64,000 nt of DNA, from positions 4,121,013-4,185,012 of the forward strand of contig OZ251505.1 in the NCBI GenBank assembly GCA_965242795.1, given 5' to 3'. Both the position numbers and the translations under genes were made by a program. The notes under the pieces are model-generated. The model was not told the DNA's origin, did not search any database, and worked only from the letters and a program-made list of their open reading frames with translations. This DNA is from Bin18 sp965242795 (GTDB lineage Bacteria; Desulfobacterota; Binatia; Bin18). Below, piece after piece: positions 49,056-57,970 of the stretch; positions within the stretch are counted from its first letter, which is position 1; each line of letters starts with the position of its first letter.

Positions 49056-49853
49056 CTACGCTTGTCTGAATCGGCTGCCCGGGGCCGGGGGGTCCTCCGG
49101 CGGGCCGGCAAAGCATTGCGCCATTGCCATCCACGCGGTGGCCGTGTCTCCGCTGACGCGCAGCGCGGTGTCGGCGACGTTGCGGACTTGCGTGACGGCT
49201 CGGCAGAATTCGACCGCACTCCCCTCGATGCGGTCGTTCTCCGAAGGCGGATTCCATTCCCATAGCGCGCCCGACGGTGCCCTCAGCCGAAGGTAGGGGA
49301 CCTCAGCCGGCACGGGGAGTTTCCGATTCTTGAAGGTCCAGCCGAACGTGTTGACGCCCATGACGACGACGTTCTTGATCCGGTCCGTCTCGGTTCGCGT
49401 CCGGCCCAACACGTCGTACAGGGCTTGGCTGTGCGCCCAGGTTTCCATCTGTCGCGCCGTGATGCTGGAACGCACGCTCATGTCCGGGCCGAACCATTCC
49501 ACGCGCTGTTTCGGGTCCGCGTCGGCAAAACGTTCCGCCATTTCAAGGTAGAAATCGCGCCAGCGCCGCAACAGCGCCCGACCGTACAAGCCGTCGAGCC
49601 AGACGTGAGTGAACGCCAGGTGTCCCTGCGTTTTGCTGCCGGATGCGAAGTACGCCACGAAATCCCGGAAAGCAGACCGGTCGCGGAACGACAGATCCGC
49701 CGCGTAGTTGCCGAAGTGCAGATGGGCGAGTACGTCGTTGGTGGTCCACGCCTTGAACTGCGTCGGCGTTTCCCAGACGTCATCGTCCAAAGCGTCGAGG
49801 AGCGAGAAGACGGCGTCGCTCTCGTCTCGGAAGTCCGTGGCTTGCTGCAACAC
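49056..49853 (-). CDS. DinB-like (MDMPI / TIGR03084-type) protein
   Basis: 265 residues from GTG 49853, chosen because GGAGGG lies 7 bases before it; an ATG at 49889 adds 12 odd residues. The N-terminal FRDESDAVFSLLDALDDDVW and LAHLHFGNYAADLSF resemble the four-helix DinB/mycothiol-dependent maleylpyruvate isomerase fold; a metal site would be expected from its His residues. It is also called TIGR03084. Its tail is Pro-rich. The role is unknown; it is likely in an operon with the aminotransferase downstream. Confidence 0.8.
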   Translation of the reverse strand: MLQQATDFRDESDAVFSLLDALDDDVWETPTQFKAWTTNDVLAHLHFGNYAADLSFRDRSAFRDFVAYFASGSKTQGHLAFTHVWLDGLYGRALLRRWRDFYLEMAERFADADPKQRVEWFGPDMSVRSSITARQMETWAHSQALYDVLGRTRTETDRIKNVVVMGVNTFGWTFKNRKLPVPAEVPYLRLRAPSGALWEWNPPSENDRIEGSAVEFCRAVTQVRNVADTALRVSGDTATAWMAMAQCFAGPPEDPPAPGSRFRQA

Positions 49854-49997
49854 GTTTGGCCCTCCTGTTTCTTTACGCGAACACATCACACGGCCCGGGA
49901 AAAGGCCACGGGTTGGACGTCTTCCAGGTCATTCCCGTGCCAATTCAGAATCCAGGGAGAACCGCCCGTTCACGGCAGAAATTGAACGGTTGTGCCT

Positions 49998-50195
49998 CTC
50001 CCACCAGGGGAGAGGAGAGAAGCAGGGAGGATTACCTACTCAGGGACCTTCCCACCCCTCAGTTCGTTGAGCCTGTCGAAACGAACCCCGATGTCATCTC
50101 GGCCTCCACCCTCCACCCCTCACCCTTCGACTCTCTGACAAGCTCAGAGCATTGCAAGCTTAGGGACACACCTGTTGAGCTTGTCGAAACGGGCG
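49998..50195. repeat. cluster of dispersed TTCGACAGGCTCA repeats
   Basis: In the 464-bp gap between the divergent DinB-like and PQQ genes. GTTCGTTGAGCCTGTCGAAA at 50062 with flank is nearly identical over about 45 bp to 18052-18096. Further copies are near 50125-50150 and 50173-50192. A CTCTCCCACCAGGGGAGAGG hairpin is at 49998. I see no gene in this gap. Confidence 0.7.
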
Positions 50196-50317
50196 AAGGA
50201 TCATCTCGTATGGCACTCCTGATTTCAAACTGGACGGCTCGAACGCCCGTGGCCTCGTCCGGTTCCTGCCGATAGGGTAGGGGGAATCTCCTGGCGCTTG
50301 CGCGGATTGGAGGCCGT

Positions 50318-52177
50318 ATGGCGAAACGACGCGACCGGAAGAAGGTTGATCCCCGTCCCCGGCTCTCATGGCGTGTCCTGTTGCTGCCGCTCTTCCTTGT
50401 CGTCGGAAGCGGTTCGGCCAGCGCGGTCGAAGACGCGCGGCTCCTCGCCGCGCACGAAGACCACGCCAATTGGCTAACCTACGGACACGGCTACGCCAAC
50501 CAGCGGTACAGCGGTCTGGATCGGATTCGCGTCGAGAACGTCGGTCGGTTGGTGCCGAAATGGATCTATCAGACCGGCATCCTGGGCACGTTTCCGACCA
50601 GTCCGATCGTGGCGGACGGTGTGCTGTATCTGACTACGCCGTATAACCACGTGGTGGCGCTGGACGCCGCCACGGGCCGCGAACGCTGGCGCTATACGCA
50701 CGAGATGGCCGTGGACGCGCTGTGCTGCGGCGCACACAATCGCGGCGGGGCACTCGGCTACGGGCGGCTGTACATGATGACCGCGGATGCGCGGCTGCTG
50801 GCGTTGGACGCCGACAGCGGCGCGGCCGTGTGGGACATGCCGGTCGTTGATCCGATGACCGGCGATCTCGCGGACTTGGCGCCGCTCATCGGCCTGACCG
50901 CGGAAGCCGCCGCGGCACCGGAACGCCGGGCCGAGATGGACGCGCTGACGCGCTTCGCCGGCAACATGGCGCCGGCGGTGTACGACGGCAAGGTGTTCGT
51001 CGGCGTGAGCGGCACCGGCTACAGCGGGGTGCTGAGCGAGGCGGAAACGGACGACGTCTCGGTGTTGGGCCGCCAGGGGCCGCGGCGCGGGCTGCGCGCG
51101 TTTCTCTCCGCGTACGACGCGGCGACCGGCGCGCTGGTGTGGCGCTGGTATTCGACGAAGGCGCAGGGCTGGGAGGGGGCATTCGTCAAGCGTACGTCGT
51201 TCGGCGACATGCTCGACCGCGACCTGGAAGCCGAGCGGGTCAACGCCCCGCATTACCGCGATGCGTGGAAGACCGGTGGCGGCTCAATCTATTCGTCCCC
51301 GTCAATTGACCCGGAACTGGGGCTGATCTACTTCGGAACCGGCAATGCGTCGCCCGGCTACGACGACGCCAAACGGCCGGGCGACAATCTGTACACCGCG
51401 TCGCTGATCGCGCTCGACGTGCAGTCGGGCGCCCTGCGCTGGTATCACCAACTCGTGCCGCACGACGTATGGGGCTACGACGTGGCTTCGCCGCCGGTGC
51501 TGTTCGATCTGCCTGAAGAATCCCCGGACCGGAAGCTGCGCGCGGTCGGCGTGGCGTCGAAATCGGGCTGGCTGTACGTCTTCGACCGCGAAACCGGCCA
51601 GTCGGTGCGCCGGTCCGAAGCCTTCGTCCCGCAGAACGAGTTCCTGTTTCGCCGGCCGTCGTCCGAAGGCATCTTGATCGCCCCGGGCGCCGCAGGCGGC
51701 GCCAACTGGCCGCCGTCGTCCTACAGCCCGCAGACGGGTTGGATTTACGTGACCGGGACGCATAACCCCACCCGCTACCGCCTCAAGCCGGGCAAAGCAG
51801 GCGCGGCGCCGGGTATCGAGATGTCGTTCGAGGACGGCGTGGAACGTTGGGGGACGCTGAGCGCGATCGATCCGGGCGACGGAACGATCTCGTGGCAGGC
51901 CAGGACCGATCTGCCGCTGGTGAGCGGCTCCTTGGCGACTGCGGGTGGACTCGTCTTTCACGGCGAATCCGACGGCGACTTCGTGGCGCGCAACGCCGCG
52001 GACGGGACCGCCCTGTGGCGTTTCCACACCGGCGCCGGCGTGAATGCACCGCCGGTCACCTACGCGGTGGACGGCAAGCAGTACGTGGCGGTCGCCGCGG
52101 GCGGCCACAAGCTGTTCAAATTCCCGCTCGGCAATGCGGTCGTCGCCTTCGGCCTGCCCGACGAGCCCGCTGACTAA
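50318..52177 (+). CDS. PQQ-dependent alcohol dehydrogenase-like protein
   Basis: 619 residues, GGAGG just before ATG 50318. Basic N-terminus and hydrophobic segment LLLPLFLVVGSGSASA form a signal peptide for the periplasm. Eight-bladed propeller with repeated W motifs, vicinal cysteines C136-C137 (AVDALCCGAHNRGG), LIYFGTGNASPGYDDAKRPG with the Asn/Asp of the active site region, and WYHQLVPHDVWGYDVASPPV. No covalent haem motif (CxxCH) is present, so it is a quinoprotein, not a quinohaemoprotein. No cytochrome or PQQ synthesis gene lies nearby. Confidence 0.9.
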   Translation: MAKRRDRKKVDPRPRLSWRVLLLPLFLVVGSGSASAVEDARLLAAHEDHANWLTYGHGYANQRYSGLDRIRVENVGRLVPKWIYQTGILGTFPTSPIVADGVLYLTTPYNHVVALDAATGRERWRYTHEMAVDALCCGAHNRGGALGYGRLYMMTADARLLALDADSGAAVWDMPVVDPMTGDLADLAPLIGLTAEAAAAPERRAEMDALTRFAGNMAPAVYDGKVFVGVSGTGYSGVLSEAETDDVSVLGRQGPRRGLRAFLSAYDAATGALVWRWYSTKAQGWEGAFVKRTSFGDMLDRDLEAERVNAPHYRDAWKTGGGSIYSSPSIDPELGLIYFGTGNASPGYDDAKRPGDNLYTASLIALDVQSGALRWYHQLVPHDVWGYDVASPPVLFDLPEESPDRKLRAVGVASKSGWLYVFDRETGQSVRRSEAFVPQNEFLFRRPSSEGILIAPGAAGGANWPPSSYSPQTGWIYVTGTHNPTRYRLKPGKAGAAPGIEMSFEDGVERWGTLSAIDPGDGTISWQARTDLPLVSGSLATAGGLVFHGESDGDFVARNAADGTALWRFHTGAGVNAPPVTYAVDGKQYVAVAAGGHKLFKFPLGNAVVAFGLPDEPAD

Positions 52178-52228
52178 GCGGAAAAACGTTCGGGAACTCC
52201 ATCCAAGAGGACCCCGCGCTCGTTGCGA

Positions 52229-52364
52229 CATCCTTCGGCAGGCTCAGGGACCGCAGGCTCGAGGACCTCCCCCGCCCCGGCCGGTCTTCCGCTGTGAGGA
52301 GGAGAGTCTCCGCTGGATTCCCGGCGCCTGCCCCGGACTTGATCCGGGGTTCGCCGGAATGACG
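52229..52364. repeat. dispersed repeat and CCGGACTTGATCCGG palindrome
   Basis: CTTCGGCAGGCTCAGGGACC at 52231 is a degenerate copy of the main repeat. At about 52331-52352 CCCCGGACTTGATCCGGGGT is a common bacterial intergenic palindrome. The 288-bp gap has no gene. Confidence 0.6.
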
Positions 52365-52410
52365 GAGGAACGGTATTCCGCCCGAGGAAATCTCGAATCG
52401 ATGCGCTACC

Positions 52411-52445
52411 AAAAAAGGGCGGGTCGAACGACCCGCCCTTTGTGT
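52411..52445. terminator. bidirectional rho-independent terminator
   Basis: AAAGGGCGGGTC (52414-52425) and GACCCGCCCTTT (52430-52441) form a perfect 12-bp stem with loop GAAC. Read on the minus strand it ends in TTTTTT, ideal for the operon that ends at 52466; on the plus strand TTTGTGT follows for the PQQ gene. Confidence 0.85.
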
Positions 52446-52465
52446 ATCCGTTGCGATTCGAGCGA

Positions 52466-52837
52466 TTACCCCGCGGAGTGGAAGGCGTTGAGCTTGTTGC
52501 CGTCCAGATCGCGGAAATAGCCGATCGTCATGCCCGGCAGGCGTTCGCCGGGCGCGCCCTCGTCCTTGCCGCCCAACTCCAGCGCCTTGTTGTAGATCGC
52601 CGAGACCTGCTCGGCGCTGCTGGCGGCCAGCGCGACCATCACGCCGTTGCCGACGGAGGCGCTGCCGCCGTCGAACGGCTTGCACACCGCGAACATCGGC
52701 GCGCCCGGGGCGGTCCCCCAGATAACCATGCGATCCACCTCCATCGTGCGCTTGGCGCCGAGTTCGCCCAGCAGGGCATCGTAGAACTTTGCGGCGCGGT
52801 CCAGGTCGTTGGTTCCGATTGTCGTATAGGCGATCAT
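52466..52837 (-). CDS. VOC (glyoxalase/bleomycin resistance) superfamily protein
   Basis: 123 residues with GAAGGAGG before ATG 52837. Paired beta-alpha-beta-beta-beta modules: AYTTIGTNDLDRAAKFYDAL, LGAKRTMEVDRMVIWGTAPG, GKDEGAPGERLPGMTIGYFR and DLDGNKLNAFH. The end resembles the usual VOC DPDGN motif. Metal ligands and substrate are not obvious. Last gene of a run with the hydrolase and flavin monooxygenase. Confidence 0.85.
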   Translation of the reverse strand: MIAYTTIGTNDLDRAAKFYDALLGELGAKRTMEVDRMVIWGTAPGAPMFAVCKPFDGGSASVGNGVMVALAASSAEQVSAIYNKALELGGKDEGAPGERLPGMTIGYFRDLDGNKLNAFHSAG

Positions 52838-52858
52838 GTCTGCCTCCTTCTCGGTCGG

Positions 52859-53665
52859 TTATGGGTTGCTTTCCTGAACGAATTCGCTGACGAGGCCGGA
52901 GACGCGCGCCAACTGCTCGAGATGGGGAACGTGGGCGGCCTGTTCGATCATTTCGACGTGCGATCCGGCAATCCGGCTGGCGAACTCCCGGGCATAGACG
53001 GGCGGCACCAGCTTGTCCTCGGTCCCCCAGACGATCAGCGTCGGCGACGCGATCCGATGAATGCGTTTCTTGAGCCCCTTGTCCGGGATGGGCCAGATGA
53101 ACTTCCCGGTACAGGCGAGCGCCCACGTCACCTTGATCTGGGCGTCCTGCGCTTCCGTCTCGTCCTCGGGTACGGCCAACATCTGCCGGGCGAGCGATCC
53201 GGCCGGGTCGTGGAACGCCGCTTTGACGACCTCGTCCAAGGGCAGGATCATCCAGTTCTTGACCGGGCTGTCGTCTCGCCACAGGCCGATCGGGCTGAGC
53301 AACACGAGCTTCCCCACGCGCTGCGGGTAGGACGCCGCCAACTCCGCGGCGACCATGCCGCCGAACGAGTGGCCGACGACCGCGGGGTTTTGCAGCCCGA
53401 GCTGGTCGAACAACTCGTCGTAGTACAGGACCAGGTCCCACAGCGTGTCCAGCGGCTTGATGCCGTCCGGGTCGCCGGCGGTCGTCCCCGGATGTTCCGG
53501 GGCGTACACGGTGTAGCGTTCGGCCAGCGCGTCCAGAAACGGGTCCCACGCGAGGCCGTACGCGCCGTGCAGGAACACGAGCGGCGGGCCGTCGCCGGCG
53601 ATCTGGATTTTCGGGTTGATCTGGTTCTTCCAGACACCGACGGTGCGTTCTCGTACCGTAGCCAT
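52859..53665 (-). CDS. alpha/beta hydrolase
   Basis: 268 residues. Nucleophile elbow VVGHSFGGMVAAELA with Ser100, oxyanion strand LVFLHGAYGLAWDPFLDALA, and the acid/His in the last third (LIVWGTEDKLVP with Asp, HVPHLEQL with the His). Close to the family of C-C bond hydrolases and haloperoxidase-like esterases. In the same operon as the monooxygenase and VOC protein, which suggests a short degradation route. Confidence 0.88.
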   Translation of the reverse strand: MATVRERTVGVWKNQINPKIQIAGDGPPLVFLHGAYGLAWDPFLDALAERYTVYAPEHPGTTAGDPDGIKPLDTLWDLVLYYDELFDQLGLQNPAVVGHSFGGMVAAELAASYPQRVGKLVLLSPIGLWRDDSPVKNWMILPLDEVVKAAFHDPAGSLARQMLAVPEDETEAQDAQIKVTWALACTGKFIWPIPDKGLKKRIHRIASPTLIVWGTEDKLVPPVYAREFASRIAGSHVEMIEQAAHVPHLEQLARVSGLVSEFVQESNP

Positions 53666-53674
53666 CGGTGCCTC

Positions 53675-54925
53675 TTACAGGGCCGCCAAATTGGCCTGCT
53701 CGCGTTTGGTGCGCAGCTTTTCCGGCCACCACAGGTTGTCCCACTGGTCGTCCCAGATGTCGTGAATCTGCGGCATGACCTCCGCGGTGAACATGTCGAT
53801 GTTCTTGAGCGTCAGGTCGTGCGGCATGGAGCCGATGTGCAGCAGCACCATCAGGTTGCCGATGCGCAGATCCTTGACCGCGTCCGTCAGCATGTCGCGC
53901 ACCGTGGCGGGGCTGCCGGCGATCACGAATCCCTCGTCGACGAAGTCCTTGAACTTCCAGTGCGGGATGTCTTCGAGCTTGTCGAAATAGCTCTTGAAGA
54001 TGCCCTTGCGAATGTTGTTCTCCAGGCTGCGGTAGTCCTGGTGGCCCGGCGGGAAGAAGTATTCGGGCGGAATGTGCAGGGATTTGTTGTAGAAGTACTG
54101 GATGTGCTTCTCGTACAACTGCTCGGCCTTGGCGTCGGTTTCGGCCACGGCCACGAGTTGCAGAAAGCCGGCCCGGAACGGGTTTGGTTCGATGCCGCGC
54201 TGACCGATGAACTGCCAGAAGCCGTCCATCACGCCCTTACCCGCTTTCGGGCCGTAGTAGCTGAGAAAGCAGTAGCAGTGGTTGTGCTGGGCGGCGAACT
54301 CCCAGGTGCTCAGACTGCCCAGGCCGGGAATCCAAACCGGCGGATGCGGCTGCTGGATCGGCCGCGGCCAGACGTTGACCATCGGCAACTGGTAGTATTT
54401 GCCGTTCCAGGCGAAGATGTCGTCCGCGGTCCACGCCTTGAGGATCAGGTCGTGCGCTTCGTAGTAGCGCGCGCGCTGCTCGATCGGGGTGATACCGGCG
54501 CACATCGTGGCGTCCATCGCCGTCCCCAGGGGCATCCCCGCGACCAGCCGCCCGCCGCTGATAGTGTCCAACATGCCGTACTCTTCGGCCACGCGGGTCG
54601 GCGGATTGGTGGTCGGCAGGGTGGAGCCCATCTGCACCACGGCCACATCCATGCCGTTGGTGGCACGCGCCAGCACCGAGCCCATCAGGTTGGGGTTGGG
54701 CATGAAGCCGTACGCATTCTGGTGGTGTTCGTTGACGCAGACGCCGTCGACGCCGGCCTTGGCGGCGTGGATCAGTTCGTCGAACGTCCAGTTGTAGTAC
54801 TGGCCGACCTTCTCCGCGTCGCCCAGCTCGTTCCAGGGCGGATCGACCCACACCGATTTGTAGCGCTGCTCGAAATCATCGGGCAGGTCCCGATAGGGCA
54901 TCAGGTGAAACATGGAGACTTTCAT
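53675..54925 (-). CDS. LLM-class flavin-dependent monooxygenase
   Basis: 416 residues from ATG 54925, with AAAAGGAGG before it. MKVSMFHLMPYRDLPDDFEQ, HAAKAGVDGVCVNEHHQNAY, NPPTRVAEEYGMLDTISGGR and VIAGSPATVRDMLTDAVKDL are bacterial-luciferase-family landmarks. The gene directly precedes the hydrolase (9 bp) and VOC genes, suggesting that an oxygenated product is then hydrolysed. Substrate unknown. Confidence 0.88.
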   Translation of the reverse strand: MKVSMFHLMPYRDLPDDFEQRYKSVWVDPPWNELGDAEKVGQYYNWTFDELIHAAKAGVDGVCVNEHHQNAYGFMPNPNLMGSVLARATNGMDVAVVQMGSTLPTTNPPTRVAEEYGMLDTISGGRLVAGMPLGTAMDATMCAGITPIEQRARYYEAHDLILKAWTADDIFAWNGKYYQLPMVNVWPRPIQQPHPPVWIPGLGSLSTWEFAAQHNHCYCFLSYYGPKAGKGVMDGFWQFIGQRGIEPNPFRAGFLQLVAVAETDAKAEQLYEKHIQYFYNKSLHIPPEYFFPPGHQDYRSLENNIRKGIFKSYFDKLEDIPHWKFKDFVDEGFVIAGSPATVRDMLTDAVKDLRIGNLMVLLHIGSMPHDLTLKNIDMFTAEVMPQIHDIWDDQWDNLWWPEKLRTKREQANLAAL

Positions 54926-55020
54926 GCTCAACCTCCTTTTTCCGTGGTCAACATCGGGCGACACATAGCAAGGGCGTTCCGGTTTGGCTAGGCGCGCCGT
55001 TGCTGATTCAGGCTTCAACT

Positions 55021-55665
55021 CTACTTGTTCTGAAGAGCCGCCATTGCGTTCTGCATGGCCGTGTTGACGGTTTTGACCGCGGGGCGCTCGCTCAGCATTT
55101 CCAGGTACGCGCCCAGGCCGGGCAGGGCGTCGCCGATGTCCCAGTCGTACACTTTGGCGGTGTGCATGTTGGTGAACTGCAACTGGAAGAATGCGGTCAC
55201 GTCGGCGAACGTGAAGGTGTCGCCGGCGATGTACGGTGCGAAGCGTGCCAGCCGTTCGAGTGCGGCGAGCCCCTGTTCCAGGGCCGGACGAACGTGTTCG
55301 TACTCGTACGGGTTCACGGGCTTGCCGAAATAGACCGTGGGCAAATGGCGGCGGGCCGGCGTGTCCGCGTAGAGTTCCACGTAGCGGACGAGTTCCTTCA
55401 CCTTCGCCTTGGCCCACGGGTCGCTGGGATACAGCGCGGGCTCCGGCTGGACGTCTTCGAGATAGTCGAAGATGACGTTCGTCTCGGTCAGCGTTGCGCC
55501 GTCCACTTCGATGTAGGGGACCTTGCCCATCGGGCTGCCGGCCAGCACCTCCGGCTCCTGACTCGGCATGACGGTGACTTCCTCGAACGAAACGCCCTTC
55601 TCGACGAAAGCGAGCTTGGCGGTACTGAAGTAGTTGCTGACGGGTGTGCCGTACAACTTGATCAT
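55021..55665 (-). CDS. glutathione S-transferase
   Basis: 214 residues from ATG 55665, with a GAAGGAGG site. IKLYGTPVSNYFSTAKLAFV and SPMGKVPYIEVDGATLTETN contain the glutathione-binding cis-Pro and ET(N); the helical C-domain has PYIAGDTFTFADVTAFFQLQ. A canonical soluble GST of the beta/theta-like type. Located 95 bp upstream of the flavin monooxygenase on the same strand, so possibly the first gene of that operon. Confidence 0.9.
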   Translation of the reverse strand: MIKLYGTPVSNYFSTAKLAFVEKGVSFEEVTVMPSQEPEVLAGSPMGKVPYIEVDGATLTETNVIFDYLEDVQPEPALYPSDPWAKAKVKELVRYVELYADTPARRHLPTVYFGKPVNPYEYEHVRPALEQGLAALERLARFAPYIAGDTFTFADVTAFFQLQFTNMHTAKVYDWDIGDALPGLGAYLEMLSERPAVKTVNTAMQNAMAALQNK

Positions 55666-55714
55666 GCGGTTCCTCCTTCGAGATACAGCCACGAACGGCT
55701 GACGATTCCAGGGT

Positions 55715-56005
55715 TCAGTCTATTGGTTCACGGAGAATTTGAGCGCCATGCCACACGCCGACGATCCAGACCACTTCCTTTTCAAGGCGGTAGAAAAGAC
55801 GGAACGGCGCGATGACGACTTCCCTATAACGCAGCCCGGGAAATTCAGGAATGATTCTGCCCGAGTTCGGAAATTGTCCGAGTCTGTGGAGTACTTGCTC
55901 AGCCCGTAGGCGAAACTGCCTCGCCGCCCCGGGATTGTCGCGGCGGATGTACCTTGCGGTAGCCTGGAATTGTGCTCGCGCGGCAGGCGTGAATCGAACG
56001 GTCAC
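55715..56005 (-). CDS. RelE/ParE-family toxin
   Basis: 96 residues from GTG 56005. VRFTPAARAQFQATARYIRR, RQFRLRAEQVLHRLGQFPNS, GRIIPEFPGLRYREVVIAPF, RLFYRLEKEVVWIVGVWHGA is the ParE/RelE fold, with the characteristic basic centre and C-terminal strand. It is coupled to the antitoxin by GTGA overlap in antitoxin-first order. The toxin may target gyrase (ParE) or mRNA (RelE); sequence alone does not decide. Confidence 0.88.
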   Translation of the reverse strand: MTVRFTPAARAQFQATARYIRRDNPGAARQFRLRAEQVLHRLGQFPNSGRIIPEFPGLRYREVVIAPFRLFYRLEKEVVWIVGVWHGAQILREPID

Positions 56006-56283
56006 GAATCTTCGGCCTCAAGCAACGCGTCCGTTTCGGCCAGCACCGAATCCAAATCGTAGCCGTGTCCTTCAGCGATTTCTTTTTCTCCCCGGGCAAG
56101 GATCTCGAGGATCTGCCGTTCAGACTCGGCTTGCTGGTACGCTTCGGCACTCAACAAGACAGCCGCAGCTTTTCCACGTTGGGTGATGACGAACGGATCG
56201 TGGGAATTCGTGACTTGTTTCAGCACCGCCGCTGCATCTTGGTGCAGATCCTTGACCGGAATGATTTTCGGCAACCTCGACAT
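56002..56283 (-). CDS. Phd/YefM-type antitoxin for the RelE/ParE toxin
   Basis: 93 residues from ATG 56283. LPKIIPVKDLHQDAAAVLKQ, VTNSHDPFVITQRGKAAAVL, LSAEAYQQAESERQILEILA, RGEKEIAEGHGYDLDSVLAE. Phd-type N-terminal DNA-binding fold and an acidic C-terminal helix for binding the toxin. GTGA overlap with the toxin. A frame continues upstream to ATG 56328 but the added residues are not typical. Confidence 0.85.
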   Translation of the reverse strand: MSRLPKIIPVKDLHQDAAAVLKQVTNSHDPFVITQRGKAAAVLLSAEAYQQAESERQILEILARGEKEIAEGHGYDLDSVLAETDALLEAEDS

Positions 56284-56373
56284 GAAAATTCTCTTAGGGG
56301 CGTTTGAAAGCACCAAGCTACGTAGCATTCAACGAGGTGCTGAACAATCCGTAATGTTCCGCTCGATCTGCCT

Positions 56374-57951
56374 TTACACCCCATCGAACAACTCTCTGAC
56401 GTGCGACTCGGGCAGCGGTCGCGTCAGCTTGGAGCCGAGCACCGTACAGGCAACCGAGACGAGTCCCGCGATGGACGCGCAGGAGAATGGGTTGACGCCC
56501 TCCACGTACAGCCACGCGACGATGTCGTGCAGCACGCCGGGGCCGAACCACGCGGGGTCGAGCAGTTGCGCGTGCAGAACCAAGAACGTCACGAAGCCGC
56601 TGACCAAGCCGGCGTATGCCCCGCCGCGCGTGACGCCGCGCCACAGGGCGCCGAACACCAGCGAGCCGGCAAACGCCGACATGATCCCGCCGGTCCCGAT
56701 CCAGATGATGAGCATGACGTTGGTTTCGACCCACGCCCAGGCAATCGCCGCGCAGACCACCAGCACGAGCACGGTCGCCACGCGGCTGATGGTCAAGACC
56801 TGCCGGTCGAGCTTGGCTCCGGTCGGCGGGTGCTTCAGGCGGGGAACGACGGTGCAGCGGTACAGGTCGTTGGCGATGATCTGGGACGACGATACGACCA
56901 AGCCGTCCGCGGTGGACATGATGGCCGCCAGCACGCCGACGCCGACCAGCGCGGCCAGCCACGTGGGGAACAGTTCGATGAACAGCCGTGGCAGGGCCTG
57001 ATTCGGGTTCGCGTCCGCCTCGAACAACAGGCCGCCCAGCAGCGCGCGGGCCAGCAGGCCGGCCACGGTCAACATGGCCAGGATGACGATGAAGGCGATC
57101 GTGAACGCGAGAAACCGGCCTTGCTCACGGCTGTCCCTGAGCGCCCAGAGCTTGTTGCCCAGATGCGGCAGGACCCCGAGCGGCACGAAGGCCAGGACCA
57201 GCGACACGATCGACCACCAGGAATGGTACAGCGGGGTTTCGCGGTTGAGGACGCCGACCAGATGCGCGTCCTGGGCGGCCAGATTATCGATCAGCCCCAA
57301 CAGGCCGCTTCTGCCCGAGGCGCCGGCTTCTACCCCGAAGCCGATCAGGAACAGCCCCATCACCACCACGGCGACGACGAGCATCATGCACGCCTGCACG
57401 CCGTCGGCGATGATGTCGGCGTGCGCCCCGCCCAACACGACGTACACGAGCAGCACGCCGGTCGTGATGACGAGCGCCCACAGCGGCGGAAGTCCCAACA
57501 GCATCTCGAACATGACGAGCCCGGACACGAGTTGCCCGGCCAGATAGAAACACAGCAGCAGGGAAAACAGCGACACGAGCACCCGGATGCCCTCGGATTG
57601 GTACCGGTCGCCGAGATACTCGGGGATGGAGCGGTTGCCGAAGCGGTGGCCGGACGCGGCGATCAGGCGCATGGTCACGAGCATCCCCAGGCACAGGCCC
57701 GCGGGCCCCAGCACGATGCCCCACATCGTCGTCAGGCCCCACGTGTAGCTCAGCCCCGGCATTCCCAGAAACGTCGCGCCGCTGACGGTCGTGGCCGAGA
57801 ACGCCAGCGCCAGAAACAAGGCGCCGTACGAGCCGCGCGCCGTGGCGAAGTCGTCGGCGTGCGTGACGCGGCGTTGCGCCAGCACGCCGATGGCCAACAT
57901 GCCGCCGACATAGACGATCAGAAACAGCCAGGACCACGCGACGAGCGACAT
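56374..57951 (-). CDS. sodium:solute symporter (SSS family), copy 1
   Basis: 525 residues from ATG 57951. About 13 transmembrane helices. SSS signature elements: SATTVSGATFLGMPGLSYTW, HRFGNRSIPEYLGDRYQSEG, LGVGVLAAIMSTADGLVVSS with the Na-site Ser/Thr, and QIIANDLYRCTVVPRLK. Substrate unclear; the set could import a carboxylate or amino acid. It is a close tandem paralogue of the next gene upstream (start at 59542), separated by 19 bp, so the pair probably arose by duplication. Confidence 0.9.
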   Translation of the reverse strand: MSLVAWSWLFLIVYVGGMLAIGVLAQRRVTHADDFATARGSYGALFLALAFSATTVSGATFLGMPGLSYTWGLTTMWGIVLGPAGLCLGMLVTMRLIAASGHRFGNRSIPEYLGDRYQSEGIRVLVSLFSLLLCFYLAGQLVSGLVMFEMLLGLPPLWALVITTGVLLVYVVLGGAHADIIADGVQACMMLVVAVVVMGLFLIGFGVEAGASGRSGLLGLIDNLAAQDAHLVGVLNRETPLYHSWWSIVSLVLAFVPLGVLPHLGNKLWALRDSREQGRFLAFTIAFIVILAMLTVAGLLARALLGGLLFEADANPNQALPRLFIELFPTWLAALVGVGVLAAIMSTADGLVVSSSQIIANDLYRCTVVPRLKHPPTGAKLDRQVLTISRVATVLVLVVCAAIAWAWVETNVMLIIWIGTGGIMSAFAGSLVFGALWRGVTRGGAYAGLVSGFVTFLVLHAQLLDPAWFGPGVLHDIVAWLYVEGVNPFSCASIAGLVSVACTVLGSKLTRPLPESHVRELFDGV

Positions 57952-57970
57952 GGGGATGAATGCCTCGGGT

